Origin: GCA-2746605 sp963704835
Lineage (GTDB): Bacteria > Bacteroidota > Ignavibacteria > Ignavibacteriales > Melioribacteraceae
Reading direction: 5' to 3'
Assembly (NCBI GenBank): GCA_963704835.1
Contig: CAVPHW010000014.1
Coordinates: forward strand, 108,269 to 172,268
Length of the DNA: 64,000 bases
The position numbers and the translations under genes were made by a program. Shown in pieces: positions 27,354 through 36,796 of this stretch (position 1 is its first letter; each line of letters begins with the position of its first letter). The notes under the pieces were generated by a model. The model was not told the origin of the DNA. It was given only the letters and a program-made list of their open reading frames with translations, and did no database searches.

Positions 27354-27751
27354 TTATCATAAAATGGGATTAGCTCACTCCCCATATATTTTATTACAGC
27401 TGTAATTACTCCAAGATCATCCAAATAGCCAACCAATGGAGCTATATCCGGGATTGTATCAATTGGAACAATAAAATAGACCAATGCACCAATAACAATT
27501 GACTTTCTATGCCATGGAATAGAAGAATCTGTGAAATAGTTGTAAAGTGCTTTTATATCCTTTGTAAACGAAAGTTTTTTGCCAAATTTTTCAACCTTTT
27601 CCCAGAAGTTATCTTCAATGTAAGAACTACCATCCTCAAACTTAGAAGGAGTGTCGTATTCATATTCCGTTGTTAATTCATCAAAAATTTCATCATTATA
27701 GTCTTTGTCATCAATTTCATCTTCTTCTTGTTTTCTTAAATTGTTCGACAT
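27350..27751 (-). CDS. DUF1232 (YkvA-like) small membrane-associated protein
   Basis: This is a 133-residue protein. An acidic N-terminal third (residues 1-45) is followed by a DUF1232 domain. The signature WHRKSIVIGALVYFIVPIDTIPDIAPLVGYLDDLGV includes the hallmark hydrophobic helix with DxIPDxxPxxGYxDDL. Function of the family is unknown; a membrane-linked role is assumed. It is followed by the GxxExxY cassette, whose right inverted repeat begins at its stop codon. Confidence 0.88.
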   Translation of the reverse strand: MSNNLRKQEEDEIDDKDYNDEIFDELTTEYEYDTPSKFEDGSSYIEDNFWEKVEKFGKKLSFTKDIKALYNYFTDSSIPWHRKSIVIGALVYFIVPIDTIPDIAPLVGYLDDLGVITAVIKYMGSELIPFYDN

Positions 27752-27790
27752 ATATAATCCTAATTTTTGTTAATCCAATAAAATATAAAA

Positions 27791-29824
27791 CTACTTTTTG
27801 TTATCTTCAAGCCATTCATAAATGCTATTCCACCAAAGTCTGGCATTTTGGGGTTTGGTGATAAAATGATACTCATCAGGGAAATAAAGCATTTTACTTT
27901 TAACACCAACTCTTTGCAATGCTGTAAACAATTCCATTGCCTGGCTAAATGGAACTCTAAAATCATAAGCCCCATGAATAACTAACATAGGAGTTTTAAA
28001 ATTTTGTACAAACATATTTGGAGACCATTTTTGATAAAGTTCTCTTTTCTCCCAAGGAGTTCCACCATTTTCCCATTCAGGAAACCAGAGTTCTTCTGTT
28101 GTTCCGTACATACTTTCTAAATTATATACTCCAGCATGGCAAATCAAAGCATTGAATCTATCAGTGTGTCCTTCAATCCAGTTTATCATATATCCGCCAT
28201 AAGAAGCACCAGCAGCGAAAGTATTTTGTTTATCGATAAAAGAATAAGTGTTAATTGCATAATCGTATGAATTCATTAAATCAGTATAAACTTTTCCACC
28301 CCAATCCCCTGAAATTTCATCTGTAAATTTTTGTCCGTAACCGGTACTTCCTCTTGGATTTGTGGCAACTACAACATAGCCTTGTGCTGCAAACATTTGC
28401 AAATTCCATCTAAAATGGAAATCATCTTCCCAATGACCTTGCGGACCACCATGTATTAGAAACATAAGTGGGTATTTTTTTGATGAATTAAAAAATGGAG
28501 GTTTGAGTAATATTGATTGAACTTGAACTTCTTCAGCTCCTTTTGTCCAAAAGGTTTCTACTTCGTTCATTTCAATACTAGAAAGTAAGCTTCCATTTAT
28601 ATCTGTGATCTTTTTGAAATTGGTTCTATCTGTATTTATAGAAAAAATTTCCTTTGGAAGAGTTGATCTTTCGTTAAGAAAAAATAATGTTTCGCCATTA
28701 CCGGAAATTTTTAATGATGAGGCGACTACTTTTTCTACAACAGTTGATATCAGTTTTGTATCGATATTAATATTAAAAATTGAATTGTAAATTTTATTGG
28801 CTGCAATAAAATAAATTGATTTCGAATCCTTAGCCCAAACTAATTCGCCAACAGACAAGTCATAATCTTTAGTAAGGTCAACGGTATTTTTAGAAAATCT
28901 ATCATACAGCATCAATCGCTGTTTATCTGCTTCAAAACCAGCTCTTTCCATTGAGGAATAAGCAATATATCGTCCATTTGGAGAATAAACAGGTTGATTA
29001 TCATTTCCCATGCTTGTTGAAATTTTTTCTAGTATAGGTACTTCACCATTTTTAAGATTGTTTAATTGTAATATAAAAACATCATTATTTGTACTAGTGG
29101 CAAGAAAATCAGATTTATTCATTGTTAAAGCAACTTCACCTCCATCTGGCGAAAAAGAATAGTCGTTTGCGCTTCCTAGTGCAAGAGGTGGAACATCATA
29201 TTTACTTGAAAGAGTTAGGTCGGTATATTGATTGGTTTTAACATCAAAAAGAAATAGATGACTTATCTTTGGTCCGCGCCAGTCGTTCCAATGACGATAC
29301 ATTAATTCGGTGAATATTTCTGCTTTTACTTTATTATTCTCTCTTAATGAATCTTTATCTTCATTACAATCTTGAGTTTGGCAATCAGCAAATACGTGTG
29401 AAGAAAAAATAAATTGGCTGTTTACCCAAGAATATTCAGGACCAGAAACACCTGAGTAGAAATCAGTTAATGCAGTTTCACTTGATCCCTCAATATTGTT
29501 TTGAAAAATCTGACTGTTCTTAGAATAAATAATTTTATTTGCATCATTTAAGAATTGCGGTGAAGAAACGCTTTCTTTGGAATTCAATACTTTTTTAGCA
29601 GCACCTCCATTTGTACTCACAGAATACAGTTCAGTTTTTCCTTTATTTTCTTCCATATTATATGAAGTAGCATCAAAAATTATTTTACTGCCATCTTGTG
29701 AAACATCGAAAGATCCAATTCTTTTTAGGTTCCATAAATCATCAATAGATAGAGCTTGTTTCTGTTGGGCGATAATAGTTGTTGTTACAAAAAATATTAC
29801 TAATAGTGCAAATAGTTTTTTCAT
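27791..29824 (-). CDS. Secreted S9 family prolyl oligopeptidase-like peptidase
   Basis: This is a 677-residue protein with a signal peptide (cleavage near residue 20 after IIAQQ), an N-terminal WD40-like beta-propeller (about 30-400; PVYSPNGRYIAYSSME is one blade) and a C-terminal alpha/beta hydrolase domain. The catalytic serine is in GASYGGYM, the aspartate in GAYDFRVP and the histidine in DEYHFITKP. It resembles dipeptidyl aminopeptidase/acylaminoacyl peptidases of Bacteroidota. It likely trims peptides in the periplasm. Confidence 0.92.
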   Translation of the reverse strand: MKKLFALLVIFFVTTTIIAQQKQALSIDDLWNLKRIGSFDVSQDGSKIIFDATSYNMEENKGKTELYSVSTNGGAAKKVLNSKESVSSPQFLNDANKIIYSKNSQIFQNNIEGSSETALTDFYSGVSGPEYSWVNSQFIFSSHVFADCQTQDCNEDKDSLRENNKVKAEIFTELMYRHWNDWRGPKISHLFLFDVKTNQYTDLTLSSKYDVPPLALGSANDYSFSPDGGEVALTMNKSDFLATSTNNDVFILQLNNLKNGEVPILEKISTSMGNDNQPVYSPNGRYIAYSSMERAGFEADKQRLMLYDRFSKNTVDLTKDYDLSVGELVWAKDSKSIYFIAANKIYNSIFNINIDTKLISTVVEKVVASSLKISGNGETLFFLNERSTLPKEIFSINTDRTNFKKITDINGSLLSSIEMNEVETFWTKGAEEVQVQSILLKPPFFNSSKKYPLMFLIHGGPQGHWEDDFHFRWNLQMFAAQGYVVVATNPRGSTGYGQKFTDEISGDWGGKVYTDLMNSYDYAINTYSFIDKQNTFAAGASYGGYMINWIEGHTDRFNALICHAGVYNLESMYGTTEELWFPEWENGGTPWEKRELYQKWSPNMFVQNFKTPMLVIHGAYDFRVPFSQAMELFTALQRVGVKSKMLYFPDEYHFITKPQNARLWWNSIYEWLEDNKK

Positions 29825-29906
29825 GTTAAACTCAATTTTATTACAAATAATAATTTAAAATAGTTAATTACTAATGCAAATTAAAAAGAATTTTACTTCC
29901 AATTAA

Positions 29907-31166
29907 TTATATCAAATTTTCATTCATAGTTAGTTGCTCATAAGTTTCACGATTTCTAATAATGTGAAAGTTTTCCCCATCAACTAAAACTTCTGCTGGT
30001 CTTCTTCTCGCATTATAATTTGAAGCCATAACTATTCCATAAGCTCCTGCCGACATAATTGCTAATAACTCATCCTTTTCACATCGGGTAATATTTCTAT
30101 TCTTGGCTAAAAAATCTCCACTTTCACAAACCGGACCAACAATATCAGCTAAAATATCAGTTCTATCAAAAATACTAACCGGTTGAATATGATGATAAGC
30201 TTTATAAATACTTGGTCTTAATAAATCATTCATCGCCGAATCAATAACAACAAAATTCTTATCCAAGTTTTCTTTTGTGTTTATCACTTTGGATAACAAT
30301 ATTCCACCGTTAGCTGTTAAATATCTACCAGGTTCAAAAAGTATTTCACAATCAATATTTTGGACTATTGGAATGATAGCGCGAGCAAAATCTTCGACTG
30401 AGAAAATTTCTTCATTGTTGTATTGTACTCCAATTCCTCCGCCTAAATCAATATGCTTCAGGATAATTCCTTCCTGCTTCAATTCATTAAATAGGCTCAC
30501 CATTTTTTTTGTAGCTTCAACATAAGTATCAACTTTTGTAATCTGAGAGCCAATGTGCATATCAATGCCAAGTAGATTGATATTAGAAAGCTTGCTTGCT
30601 TCAACAAAGATATCTTTAGCAATTGTTTCATCAACACCGAATTTGTTTTCTGCTAATCCGGTAGAAATATAAGGATGAGTTTCTGGATCAACATTTGGAT
30701 TGACTCTTATTGCAAGTGGTGCAACTTTCCCAATTTTTGCTGCTAGTTTATTTATTTGTTTTATTTCTTGTATAGACTCGGCTTTAATTAGAAGAATATC
30801 ATGTTCTAAACAAATTTCAATTTCTTCATCGGTTTTCCCAACCCCTGACATGATCATATCTTTGGGAGAAACTCCTGCTTTAATTGCCTTGTAAAACTCA
30901 CCAGCAGAATTTACATCTATACCAGCGCCCAATCTATTAAATAGCCGAATTACATTGATATTGTAATTTGCTTTAGATGCATAAAAAATTCTGTGGTTTA
31001 TTTTGCTAAAAGCATTTTGAAATAATATAAAATGATCTTCAAAAAACTTTTTACTGTAAATGTAAACTGGTGTTGCTACCTTTTTTGCAATTTCATCAAG
31101 AGAAACATTTTCGCAAAATAGCTTGTTGTTTTTGTAAGTAAAATACTCGGATTTAAAATAGTCCAT
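29907..31166 (-). CDS. lysA: LysA, diaminopimelate decarboxylase
   Basis: This is a protein of about 419 residues. The PLP lysine is in FYASKANYN, the phosphate-binding region has DMHIGSQI and LGGGIGV, the active-site Cys is in CESGDFLA, and AGAYGIVMASNYN lies near the end. It converts meso-diaminopimelate to lysine. The ATG at 31166 is preferred over TTG at 31169. It is divergent from leuS with about 130 bases between. No lysine riboswitch was recognised upstream. Confidence 0.95.
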   Translation of the reverse strand: MDYFKSEYFTYKNNKLFCENVSLDEIAKKVATPVYIYSKKFFEDHFILFQNAFSKINHRIFYASKANYNINVIRLFNRLGAGIDVNSAGEFYKAIKAGVSPKDMIMSGVGKTDEEIEICLEHDILLIKAESIQEIKQINKLAAKIGKVAPLAIRVNPNVDPETHPYISTGLAENKFGVDETIAKDIFVEASKLSNINLLGIDMHIGSQITKVDTYVEATKKMVSLFNELKQEGIILKHIDLGGGIGVQYNNEEIFSVEDFARAIIPIVQNIDCEILFEPGRYLTANGGILLSKVINTKENLDKNFVVIDSAMNDLLRPSIYKAYHHIQPVSIFDRTDILADIVGPVCESGDFLAKNRNITRCEKDELLAIMSAGAYGIVMASNYNARRRPAEVLVDGENFHIIRNRETYEQLTMNENLI

Positions 31167-31295
31167 CAATATCCCATTTAATTTTAATTTCAGATTAAAA
31201 TATCACAAATAATCAATGAAAATGGAAGCAAAATAGGGGAGTTATCTTGATAAACCTTTGTGTTTTGAATAACTTTAATATTCTTTTAGAATTTA

Positions 31296-33764
31296 ATGTT
31301 GGGCAATATGAAATATCCGTTTTCGGAAATAGAAAAAAAATGGCAATCCTTTTGGGAAGAAACTAAAATTTACAAAACAGACCTTTCCCAAACAGAAAAA
31401 AAATTATATACACTTGTTATGTTCATTTATCCATCAGGATCAAAAACTCATATTGGTCATTGGTATAATTATGCGCCAACAGATTCCTGGGCGAGATTTA
31501 AAAAGCTAAGAGGATTTAATGTTTTTGAACCAATGGGTTACGATGCCTTTGGTTTACCAGCCGAAAATTATGCGATTAAAACAGGAGTGCATCCTAAAGA
31601 TAGTACATTACAAAATATTAAAGATATCAGAGAGCAGCTAAAAACTATGGGCTGCATGTATGATTGGGATGCCGAACTAATGACTTGCGTTCCTGAATAT
31701 TACAAATGGAATCAGTGGTTATTTCTAAAACTTTATGAAAATGGTTTAGCATATAGAAAAAATGCACCTGTAAATTGGTGTCCTTCTTGCAAAACAGTTT
31801 TAGCGAATGAACAAGTTCAATCTGATGGTGATTGTGAACGTTGTGGTACTTTGGTTGAGCAGAAAAATTTGACTCAGTGGTTTTTCAAAATTACTGATTA
31901 TACAGAAAAATTATTAGATGGACTTGAAACAATTGATTGGCCCGAAAAAACTAAATTGATGCAGAAAAATTGGATTGGAAAAAGTATTGGTGCAGAAATA
32001 AAATTTAAAATTGATAATTATGATGAAAACATTTCGGTTTTTACTACCCGGCCTGATACTTTATTCGGTGCAACTTATATGGTTCTATCACCAGAACATC
32101 CTCTTGTTGATATAATAACTGTCGCTGATCAAAAGGACAAAGTTGTTGAATATCAGAATAAGGTTAAGAATTTGTCGGAGATTGATAGAACTTCAACTGT
32201 AAAAGAAAAGACGGGTGCATTTACTGGTGCATATGCTGTAAATCCCGCTAACAGTAAGAAAATCCCAATTTGGATTGCTGATTATGTTTTGATGACTTAT
32301 GGAACCGGTGCAATTATGGCTGTTCCAGGGCAAGATGAAAGAGATTGGGAGTTTGCAGAAAAATTTGATTTACCAATAATTAGAACTGTTCAAACCACAG
32401 AAGGATTTGATGGTAATGCTTTTACTGGCGATGGTGTTGCAATCAATAGTGATTTTTTAAATGGATTAAACGTTTCTGATGCAAAAGAAAAAATGATTAC
32501 TTGGCTAGTTGAAAATAATCTAGGTAAAGGCACAACCACATATAGGCTGCGGGACTGGTTAATTTCACGACAAAGATATTGGGGTACACCAATTCCAATT
32601 ATTCATTGCGAAAAATGTGGAGAAGTTCCAGTTCCAATTAGTGATTTACCGGTTGAGTTACCATATGATGTTGATTTTAAACATGATGGCGGTTCACCTC
32701 TAGCAAATAATTTAGAGTTTGTTAATACAAAATGTCCAAAGTGTGATGCTCCAGCCAAAAGGGAAGCAGATACAATGGACACATTTGTTGATTCATCATG
32801 GTATTACTTGCGCTATTTGAATCCGAATATTGATGACAAAATATTTGATGGTGAATTGGCAGAAAAATGGACACCGGTTGATACTTATGTTGGAGGTGCA
32901 GAGCATGCAACAATGCACTTACTTTATGCAAGATTTATTCACAAGTTTCTAAATGATATCAAATTAGTGAATAGCAATGAACCTTTTCAAAGACTTATAC
33001 ATCAGGGTACGATTACAAACCAAGGTGCCAAGATGTCTAAATCTAAAGGGAATGTTGTTGATCCGGGAATCTTCATCGATGAATATGGTGCTGATGTTTT
33101 TAGAATGTATCTTATGTTTATGGGACCTTATGATCTAGGCGGTGATTGGAGCGATAAAGGAATTGTTGGTGTTGATAGATTTGTCCAAAGGGTCTATACA
33201 CTTTTTCAAAATTATAAAAATGTGGTTAACGAATTCCCTGCAAATACTAAATATGACTTAAATGAATTATCTGAAGTTGAAAAAGAAGTGTATAGAAAAG
33301 TAAATCAGACTCTTGAAAAATATGATGGGGAAATTGAAAATTTTAGATTCAATACAACTGTAGCTTTTTTAATGGAGTTGATGAATGAGTTAAATAAATC
33401 ATTAAGTAGCTGTAGAAAAGATTTAGCAGCCTATGTTTTGGAAAGATTCACCTTTTTGCTTTCACCGTTGGCACCACACTTAGGTGATGAATGTTGGAGT
33501 TTAATTGGGAATAAAGAATCAATCTTTAAAAATCCACCAAGTTATAAAGTTGATGAAGCAGCGTTGACAGTTGATTATGTTACAATAGTAGTTCAGGTTA
33601 ACGGAAAAGTAAGAGCAAAAATAAATCTACCTGTTGATTGTGAAGAAAGCGTTGTGAAAGAAGAAGTGTTTGCAGATGAAAATGTAAAAGTTCATACTGA
33701 TGGCAAAACCATTGTAAAAGAGATTTACATCAAAAATAAAATTTATAACATTGTTGTAAAATGA
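31296..33764 (+). CDS. leuS: Leucyl-tRNA synthetase
   Basis: This is an 822-residue class I synthetase. The HIGH motif appears as HIGHW near residue 48, KMSKS near 578, and the CP1 editing domain (FTTRPDTLFGATYM) lies between 220 and 400. A zinc-binding Cys cluster is visible in WCPSCKTVLANEQV and ERCGTL. A second ATG at 31308 is a possible start. The gene is intact and is followed nine bases later by the left inverted repeat of GxxExxY cassette B. Confidence 0.97.
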   Translation: MLGNMKYPFSEIEKKWQSFWEETKIYKTDLSQTEKKLYTLVMFIYPSGSKTHIGHWYNYAPTDSWARFKKLRGFNVFEPMGYDAFGLPAENYAIKTGVHPKDSTLQNIKDIREQLKTMGCMYDWDAELMTCVPEYYKWNQWLFLKLYENGLAYRKNAPVNWCPSCKTVLANEQVQSDGDCERCGTLVEQKNLTQWFFKITDYTEKLLDGLETIDWPEKTKLMQKNWIGKSIGAEIKFKIDNYDENISVFTTRPDTLFGATYMVLSPEHPLVDIITVADQKDKVVEYQNKVKNLSEIDRTSTVKEKTGAFTGAYAVNPANSKKIPIWIADYVLMTYGTGAIMAVPGQDERDWEFAEKFDLPIIRTVQTTEGFDGNAFTGDGVAINSDFLNGLNVSDAKEKMITWLVENNLGKGTTTYRLRDWLISRQRYWGTPIPIIHCEKCGEVPVPISDLPVELPYDVDFKHDGGSPLANNLEFVNTKCPKCDAPAKREADTMDTFVDSSWYYLRYLNPNIDDKIFDGELAEKWTPVDTYVGGAEHATMHLLYARFIHKFLNDIKLVNSNEPFQRLIHQGTITNQGAKMSKSKGNVVDPGIFIDEYGADVFRMYLMFMGPYDLGGDWSDKGIVGVDRFVQRVYTLFQNYKNVVNEFPANTKYDLNELSEVEKEVYRKVNQTLEKYDGEIENFRFNTTVAFLMELMNELNKSLSSCRKDLAAYVLERFTFLLSPLAPHLGDECWSLIGNKESIFKNPPSYKVDEAALTVDYVTIVVQVNGKVRAKINLPVDCEESVVKEEVFADENVKVHTDGKTIVKEIYIKNKIYNIVVK

Positions 33765-33771
33765 AAAACCA

Positions 33772-33801
33772 TTGAACGCAGATTATTATGATACTTATGA
33801 T
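33772..33801 (+). repeat. Left terminal inverted repeat of GxxExxY cassette B
   Basis: TTGAACGCAGATTAT-TATGATACTTATGAT matches the reverse complement of 34190-34220: 18 of the first 21 positions agree, followed by one indel and a shared TTATGAT. It ends six bases before the GxxExxY start codon. Confidence 0.78.
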
Positions 33802-33806
33802 GTTTT

Positions 33807-34196
33807 ATGAATAAGAATTACCTACATAGTGAAATTACTGATAAAATAATCAAAGCTTTTTATAATGTGTACAATAAACTTGGTTATGGTTTTTTAGAAA
33901 AAGTGTATGAAAATAGTATGATGATTGAATTAAATAAATTAGGATTAAAATCACAAAAACAATTCCCAATTACTGTGCATTATGAAAATCAAAATGTTGG
34001 TGAATATTTTGCAGATATTATTGTTGAAAATTCTGTGATAGTTGAATTAAAAGCAGCTGAAAATATTGCAGTAGAACATGAAACACAATTAGTAAATTAT
34101 TTAAAAGCAACAGATATTGAAGTAGGATTACTTTTGAATTTTGGTAAAGAACCCCAATTAAAAAGAAAAGTTTTTTCATCAGAATTTAAATCATAA
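33807..34196 (+). CDS. GxxExxY-family PD-(D/E)XK-like protein, cassette B
   Basis: This is a 129-residue protein with the family signature VYNKLGYGFLEKVYEN (G-x-x-E-x-x-Y form: GFLEKVY) and a D...ExK core in ADIIVENSVIVELKAA, as in PD-(D/E)XK nuclease-fold proteins. The C-terminus LKATDIEVGLLLNFGKEP is also typical. Its function is unknown. It interrupts the leuS-serS pair. It is intact, unlike copy A at 26941. It lies between its own pair of inverted repeats, different in sequence from those of copy A. Confidence 0.88.
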   Translation: MNKNYLHSEITDKIIKAFYNVYNKLGYGFLEKVYENSMMIELNKLGLKSQKQFPITVHYENQNVGEYFADIIVENSVIVELKAAENIAVEHETQLVNYLKATDIEVGLLLNFGKEPQLKRKVFSSEFKS

Positions 34197-34220
34197 TAGA
34201 TCATTATAATCAGCGTTCCA
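34190..34220 (-). repeat. Right terminal inverted repeat of GxxExxY cassette B
   Basis: On the minus strand it reads TGGAACGCTGATTATAATG-ATCTATTATGAT, the inverted partner of 33772-33801. It overlaps the last codons of the GxxExxY gene and ends 19 bases before serS. Confidence 0.78.
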
Positions 34221-34239
34221 TTTTAATAAAGAAGGAAAT

Positions 34240-35517
34240 ATGATAGACTTAAAATTAATTAGAGAAAATCCCGAACTTGTTAACAAAGGTTTAGAAAGTA
34301 AAAATGAGAAAAATAGAGTTGATGAAATTCTTAATCTTGATACTTTGAGACGAGAAAAAATTCAGTTAGTAGAAGATTTAAAAGCAAAAAGAAATAGTTC
34401 ATCTCAACAAATTGGGAAACTTAAACAGGCTGGAGAAAGCACCGAAGCTATTATGGTTGAGATGAAGCAAGTTTCTGATGATATTAAAAATTTTGATGAT
34501 GAGCTCCGAGAAATAAACGAAAATTTAAACAATTTATTAGTTCGATTACCCAATTTACCACATTCTTCTACCCCAATTGGCAAAAGTGCTGAGGATAACA
34601 TTGAAAATAGAAAATGGTTACCCGATGGTTTTGAATTTGAGTCAGCAGAAAGATTTCTAAATCACGTTGAGCTTGGTAACAAACTTGGAATATTAGATTT
34701 TGAACGCGGTGCAAAAATATCTGGCTCAGGTTTCCCTGTTTATGTTGGGAAAGGTGCAACTTTAGAAAGAGCACTAATAAATTTTATGTTGGATTATCAT
34801 CTTGAACATCATGGTTATAAAGAAGTGTTTCCACCGTTTTTGGTAAATGCCGATTCAATGTTTGGTACAGGTCAATTACCTAAAATGCAAGAAGATATGT
34901 ATTATGCAGAACGAGATGATTTGTATTTAATTCCAACTGCAGAAGTTCCTGTTACAAATCTTCACAGAGATGAAATTATAAATGAAGAACAATTACCAAT
35001 TAGTTACGTTGCTTATTCGGCTTGCTTTAGAAGAGAAGCAGGAAGTTATGGAAAGGAATCAAAAGGATTTTTACGAGTTCACCAGTTTAATAAAGTAGAA
35101 ATGGTAAAATTAGTTGAGCCAGAAACTTCTTATGATGAACTAGAAAAAATTGTGAATGATGCTGAAGATATTTTGAAAGAATTAAAAATTCCGTATAGAA
35201 TATTAGCTCTCTGTTCTGGTGATTTAAGTTTTGCAGCTGCAAAATGTTACGATATTGAAACTTGGTCGCCTGCTGAAAATAAATGGCTTGAAGCATCATC
35301 ATGCAGTAATTTTGAATCATTTCAGGCAAGAAGAGCAAATATTCGATACAGAAAGAAAGACGAAAAGAAACCGGAATTTGTACACACATTAAATGGATCC
35401 GGATTAGCCACAAGTAGATTGATGGTTTCTATTTTAGAGAATTATCAAACACCAGAAGGAAAGATTGTTGTTCCTAAAGTTTTACAAAAGTATACCGGGT
35501 TTAGCATTATAGAATAG
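34240..35517 (+). CDS. serS: Seryl-tRNA synthetase
   Basis: This is a 425-residue class II synthetase with the N-terminal coiled-coil tRNA-binding arm (about 30-105), motif 2 in ACFRREAGSYGKES and motif 3 in NGSGLATSRLMVSILE. TAEVP, the serine-specific TxE loop, is present (PTAEVPVTN). A good ribosome site (AAGAAGGAAAT) precedes the ATG. It is intact. Confidence 0.97.
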   Translation: MIDLKLIRENPELVNKGLESKNEKNRVDEILNLDTLRREKIQLVEDLKAKRNSSSQQIGKLKQAGESTEAIMVEMKQVSDDIKNFDDELREINENLNNLLVRLPNLPHSSTPIGKSAEDNIENRKWLPDGFEFESAERFLNHVELGNKLGILDFERGAKISGSGFPVYVGKGATLERALINFMLDYHLEHHGYKEVFPPFLVNADSMFGTGQLPKMQEDMYYAERDDLYLIPTAEVPVTNLHRDEIINEEQLPISYVAYSACFRREAGSYGKESKGFLRVHQFNKVEMVKLVEPETSYDELEKIVNDAEDILKELKIPYRILALCSGDLSFAAAKCYDIETWSPAENKWLEASSCSNFESFQARRANIRYRKKDEKKPEFVHTLNGSGLATSRLMVSILENYQTPEGKIVVPKVLQKYTGFSIIE

Positions 35518-35566
35518 AAATCTTTTGTTTTTATGAATTGTTTTTCGGAATGGTAATTAATAAAAT

Positions 35567-36136
35567 TCATCTTCTCAAATGTGGAATTTTTAATTTCTGT
35601 TCTGATGATTCAATTAAAATTTTTAGTCTTTTCTTTTTAGTTGTAATTTGCTTTGCGCTCATTAACCAGTGGATTGTAGCTTTTTTATAAGATGGTGCTA
35701 AATTATTAAAGTATTCCCAAGCAGATTTATTCTTTTTTAGTTCTGCTTCATATTCCTTATCCAGTGTTGTTGTTCTTTCATAAGAGTATATTCTTGATTT
35801 TTCTTCTTTCTTTTTACTGAACGCTTCCTTTCCTTTTTGATGTACCAATCCTAAGGCAAGAAGTTTATTATATTTTTCAATGTTTATCGCACTCCAGTTA
35901 CTCGTTGGTCTTCTTGGGGTAAATCTGTTTTGATAACTCTCATCATCAATTGATTTTCTAATTCCATCAATCCAACCAAAGCAAATGGCTACATCGACTG
36001 ATTGTGACCAAGTAACGCTTGGCTTTTTAGTGTGAACTTTATAATAACCAAGAAATAATTCTTTCTCGGTTTCATGATGTTTTTCAAACCACGTTCTTAA
36101 GTCGTTTGGTGTTTTAAAAAATAATACTCTATCCAT
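35567..36136 (-). CDS. YdeI/OmpD-associated family protein
   Basis: This is a 189-residue protein. It has the family block ELFLGYYKVHTKKPSVTWSQ, DVAICFGWIDGIRKSID, NRFTPRRPTSNWSAINI and a Lys-rich C-terminal segment. These match the YdeI/OmpD-associated (bacteriocin-protection) family. Biochemical role is unclear. It stands alone, converging with serS and diverging from the small secreted protein. Confidence 0.85.
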   Translation of the reverse strand: MDRVLFFKTPNDLRTWFEKHHETEKELFLGYYKVHTKKPSVTWSQSVDVAICFGWIDGIRKSIDDESYQNRFTPRRPTSNWSAINIEKYNKLLALGLVHQKGKEAFSKKKEEKSRIYSYERTTTLDKEYEAELKKNKSAWEYFNNLAPSYKKATIHWLMSAKQITTKKKRLKILIESSEQKLKIPHLRR

Positions 36137-36214
36137 AGTTCAAAACAATTTATTATTTGGAAACATTAATAATAAAACCATTTTATAACATCTACATATA
36201 AAATTTTCTTTGCT

Positions 36215-36649
36215 TTGAAAAAAAATCACACATTGCAAATTGCTTCACTTTTTATAATTATTATAGCACAAAATATCTCTGCACAAGATTCACTTTACAA
36301 ATCTGAAAAAAACTCTTCAATTAGTTTAGAAGTGATAGGCAGTATCTCGTTTTTTCAAGATCAAAATTTGAATAATTGGTTAATTGAAGCAAATCTTCAA
36401 GGATTACCAGTTGATAGTCTTAAGTCAATTGCAGAACTAATTGCTCACTTTAATTTGATAAATAGAGATAATCAGAGTTTAAGCCTCGCGGATCAATTAG
36501 TAGAACATAAATATCAACGAAAATTTTTGATGCTTACAACTTCAGAATACTTTAAAAATCAACCTAATTACGATCTAGGAGTTGTGAGTAAGTATCTGGG
36601 TATAACCAAAACCTATGCTGCTTTACTTCTAGCAATTTTATCACTTTAA
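36215..36649 (+). CDS. Small secreted protein of unknown function
   Basis: This is a 144-residue protein starting at TTG, with a signal peptide (about residues 1-23, ending NISAQ). The mature part is mixed polar helix with no Cys, ending in a hydrophobic stretch (YAALLLAILSL) that may be a membrane anchor or amphipathic helix. I do not recognise a family. The TTG start is inferred from the signal sequence; no ATG is available upstream in frame. Confidence 0.65.
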   Translation: MKKNHTLQIASLFIIIIAQNISAQDSLYKSEKNSSISLEVIGSISFFQDQNLNNWLIEANLQGLPVDSLKSIAELIAHFNLINRDNQSLSLADQLVEHKYQRKFLMLTTSEYFKNQPNYDLGVVSKYLGITKTYAALLLAILSL

Positions 36650-36796
36650 TTTCATTGTTTTTCGTAACTCAGACATTTCTGTCTAAGGATTTCATCTAAT
36701 TAAAAGTTATTGGAACAATAATAAATTACCTTGGGTCTGTTTATTTTTTATCCTGAATTAAAATTTGTAATTTTCTTTTTTAAATAATTTATATAC

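Noticed and set aside
31170..31295. Lysine riboswitch upstream of lysA or T-box upstream of leuS
   Set aside because: The gap of about 126 bases is too short for either, and no conserved T-box core was seen.
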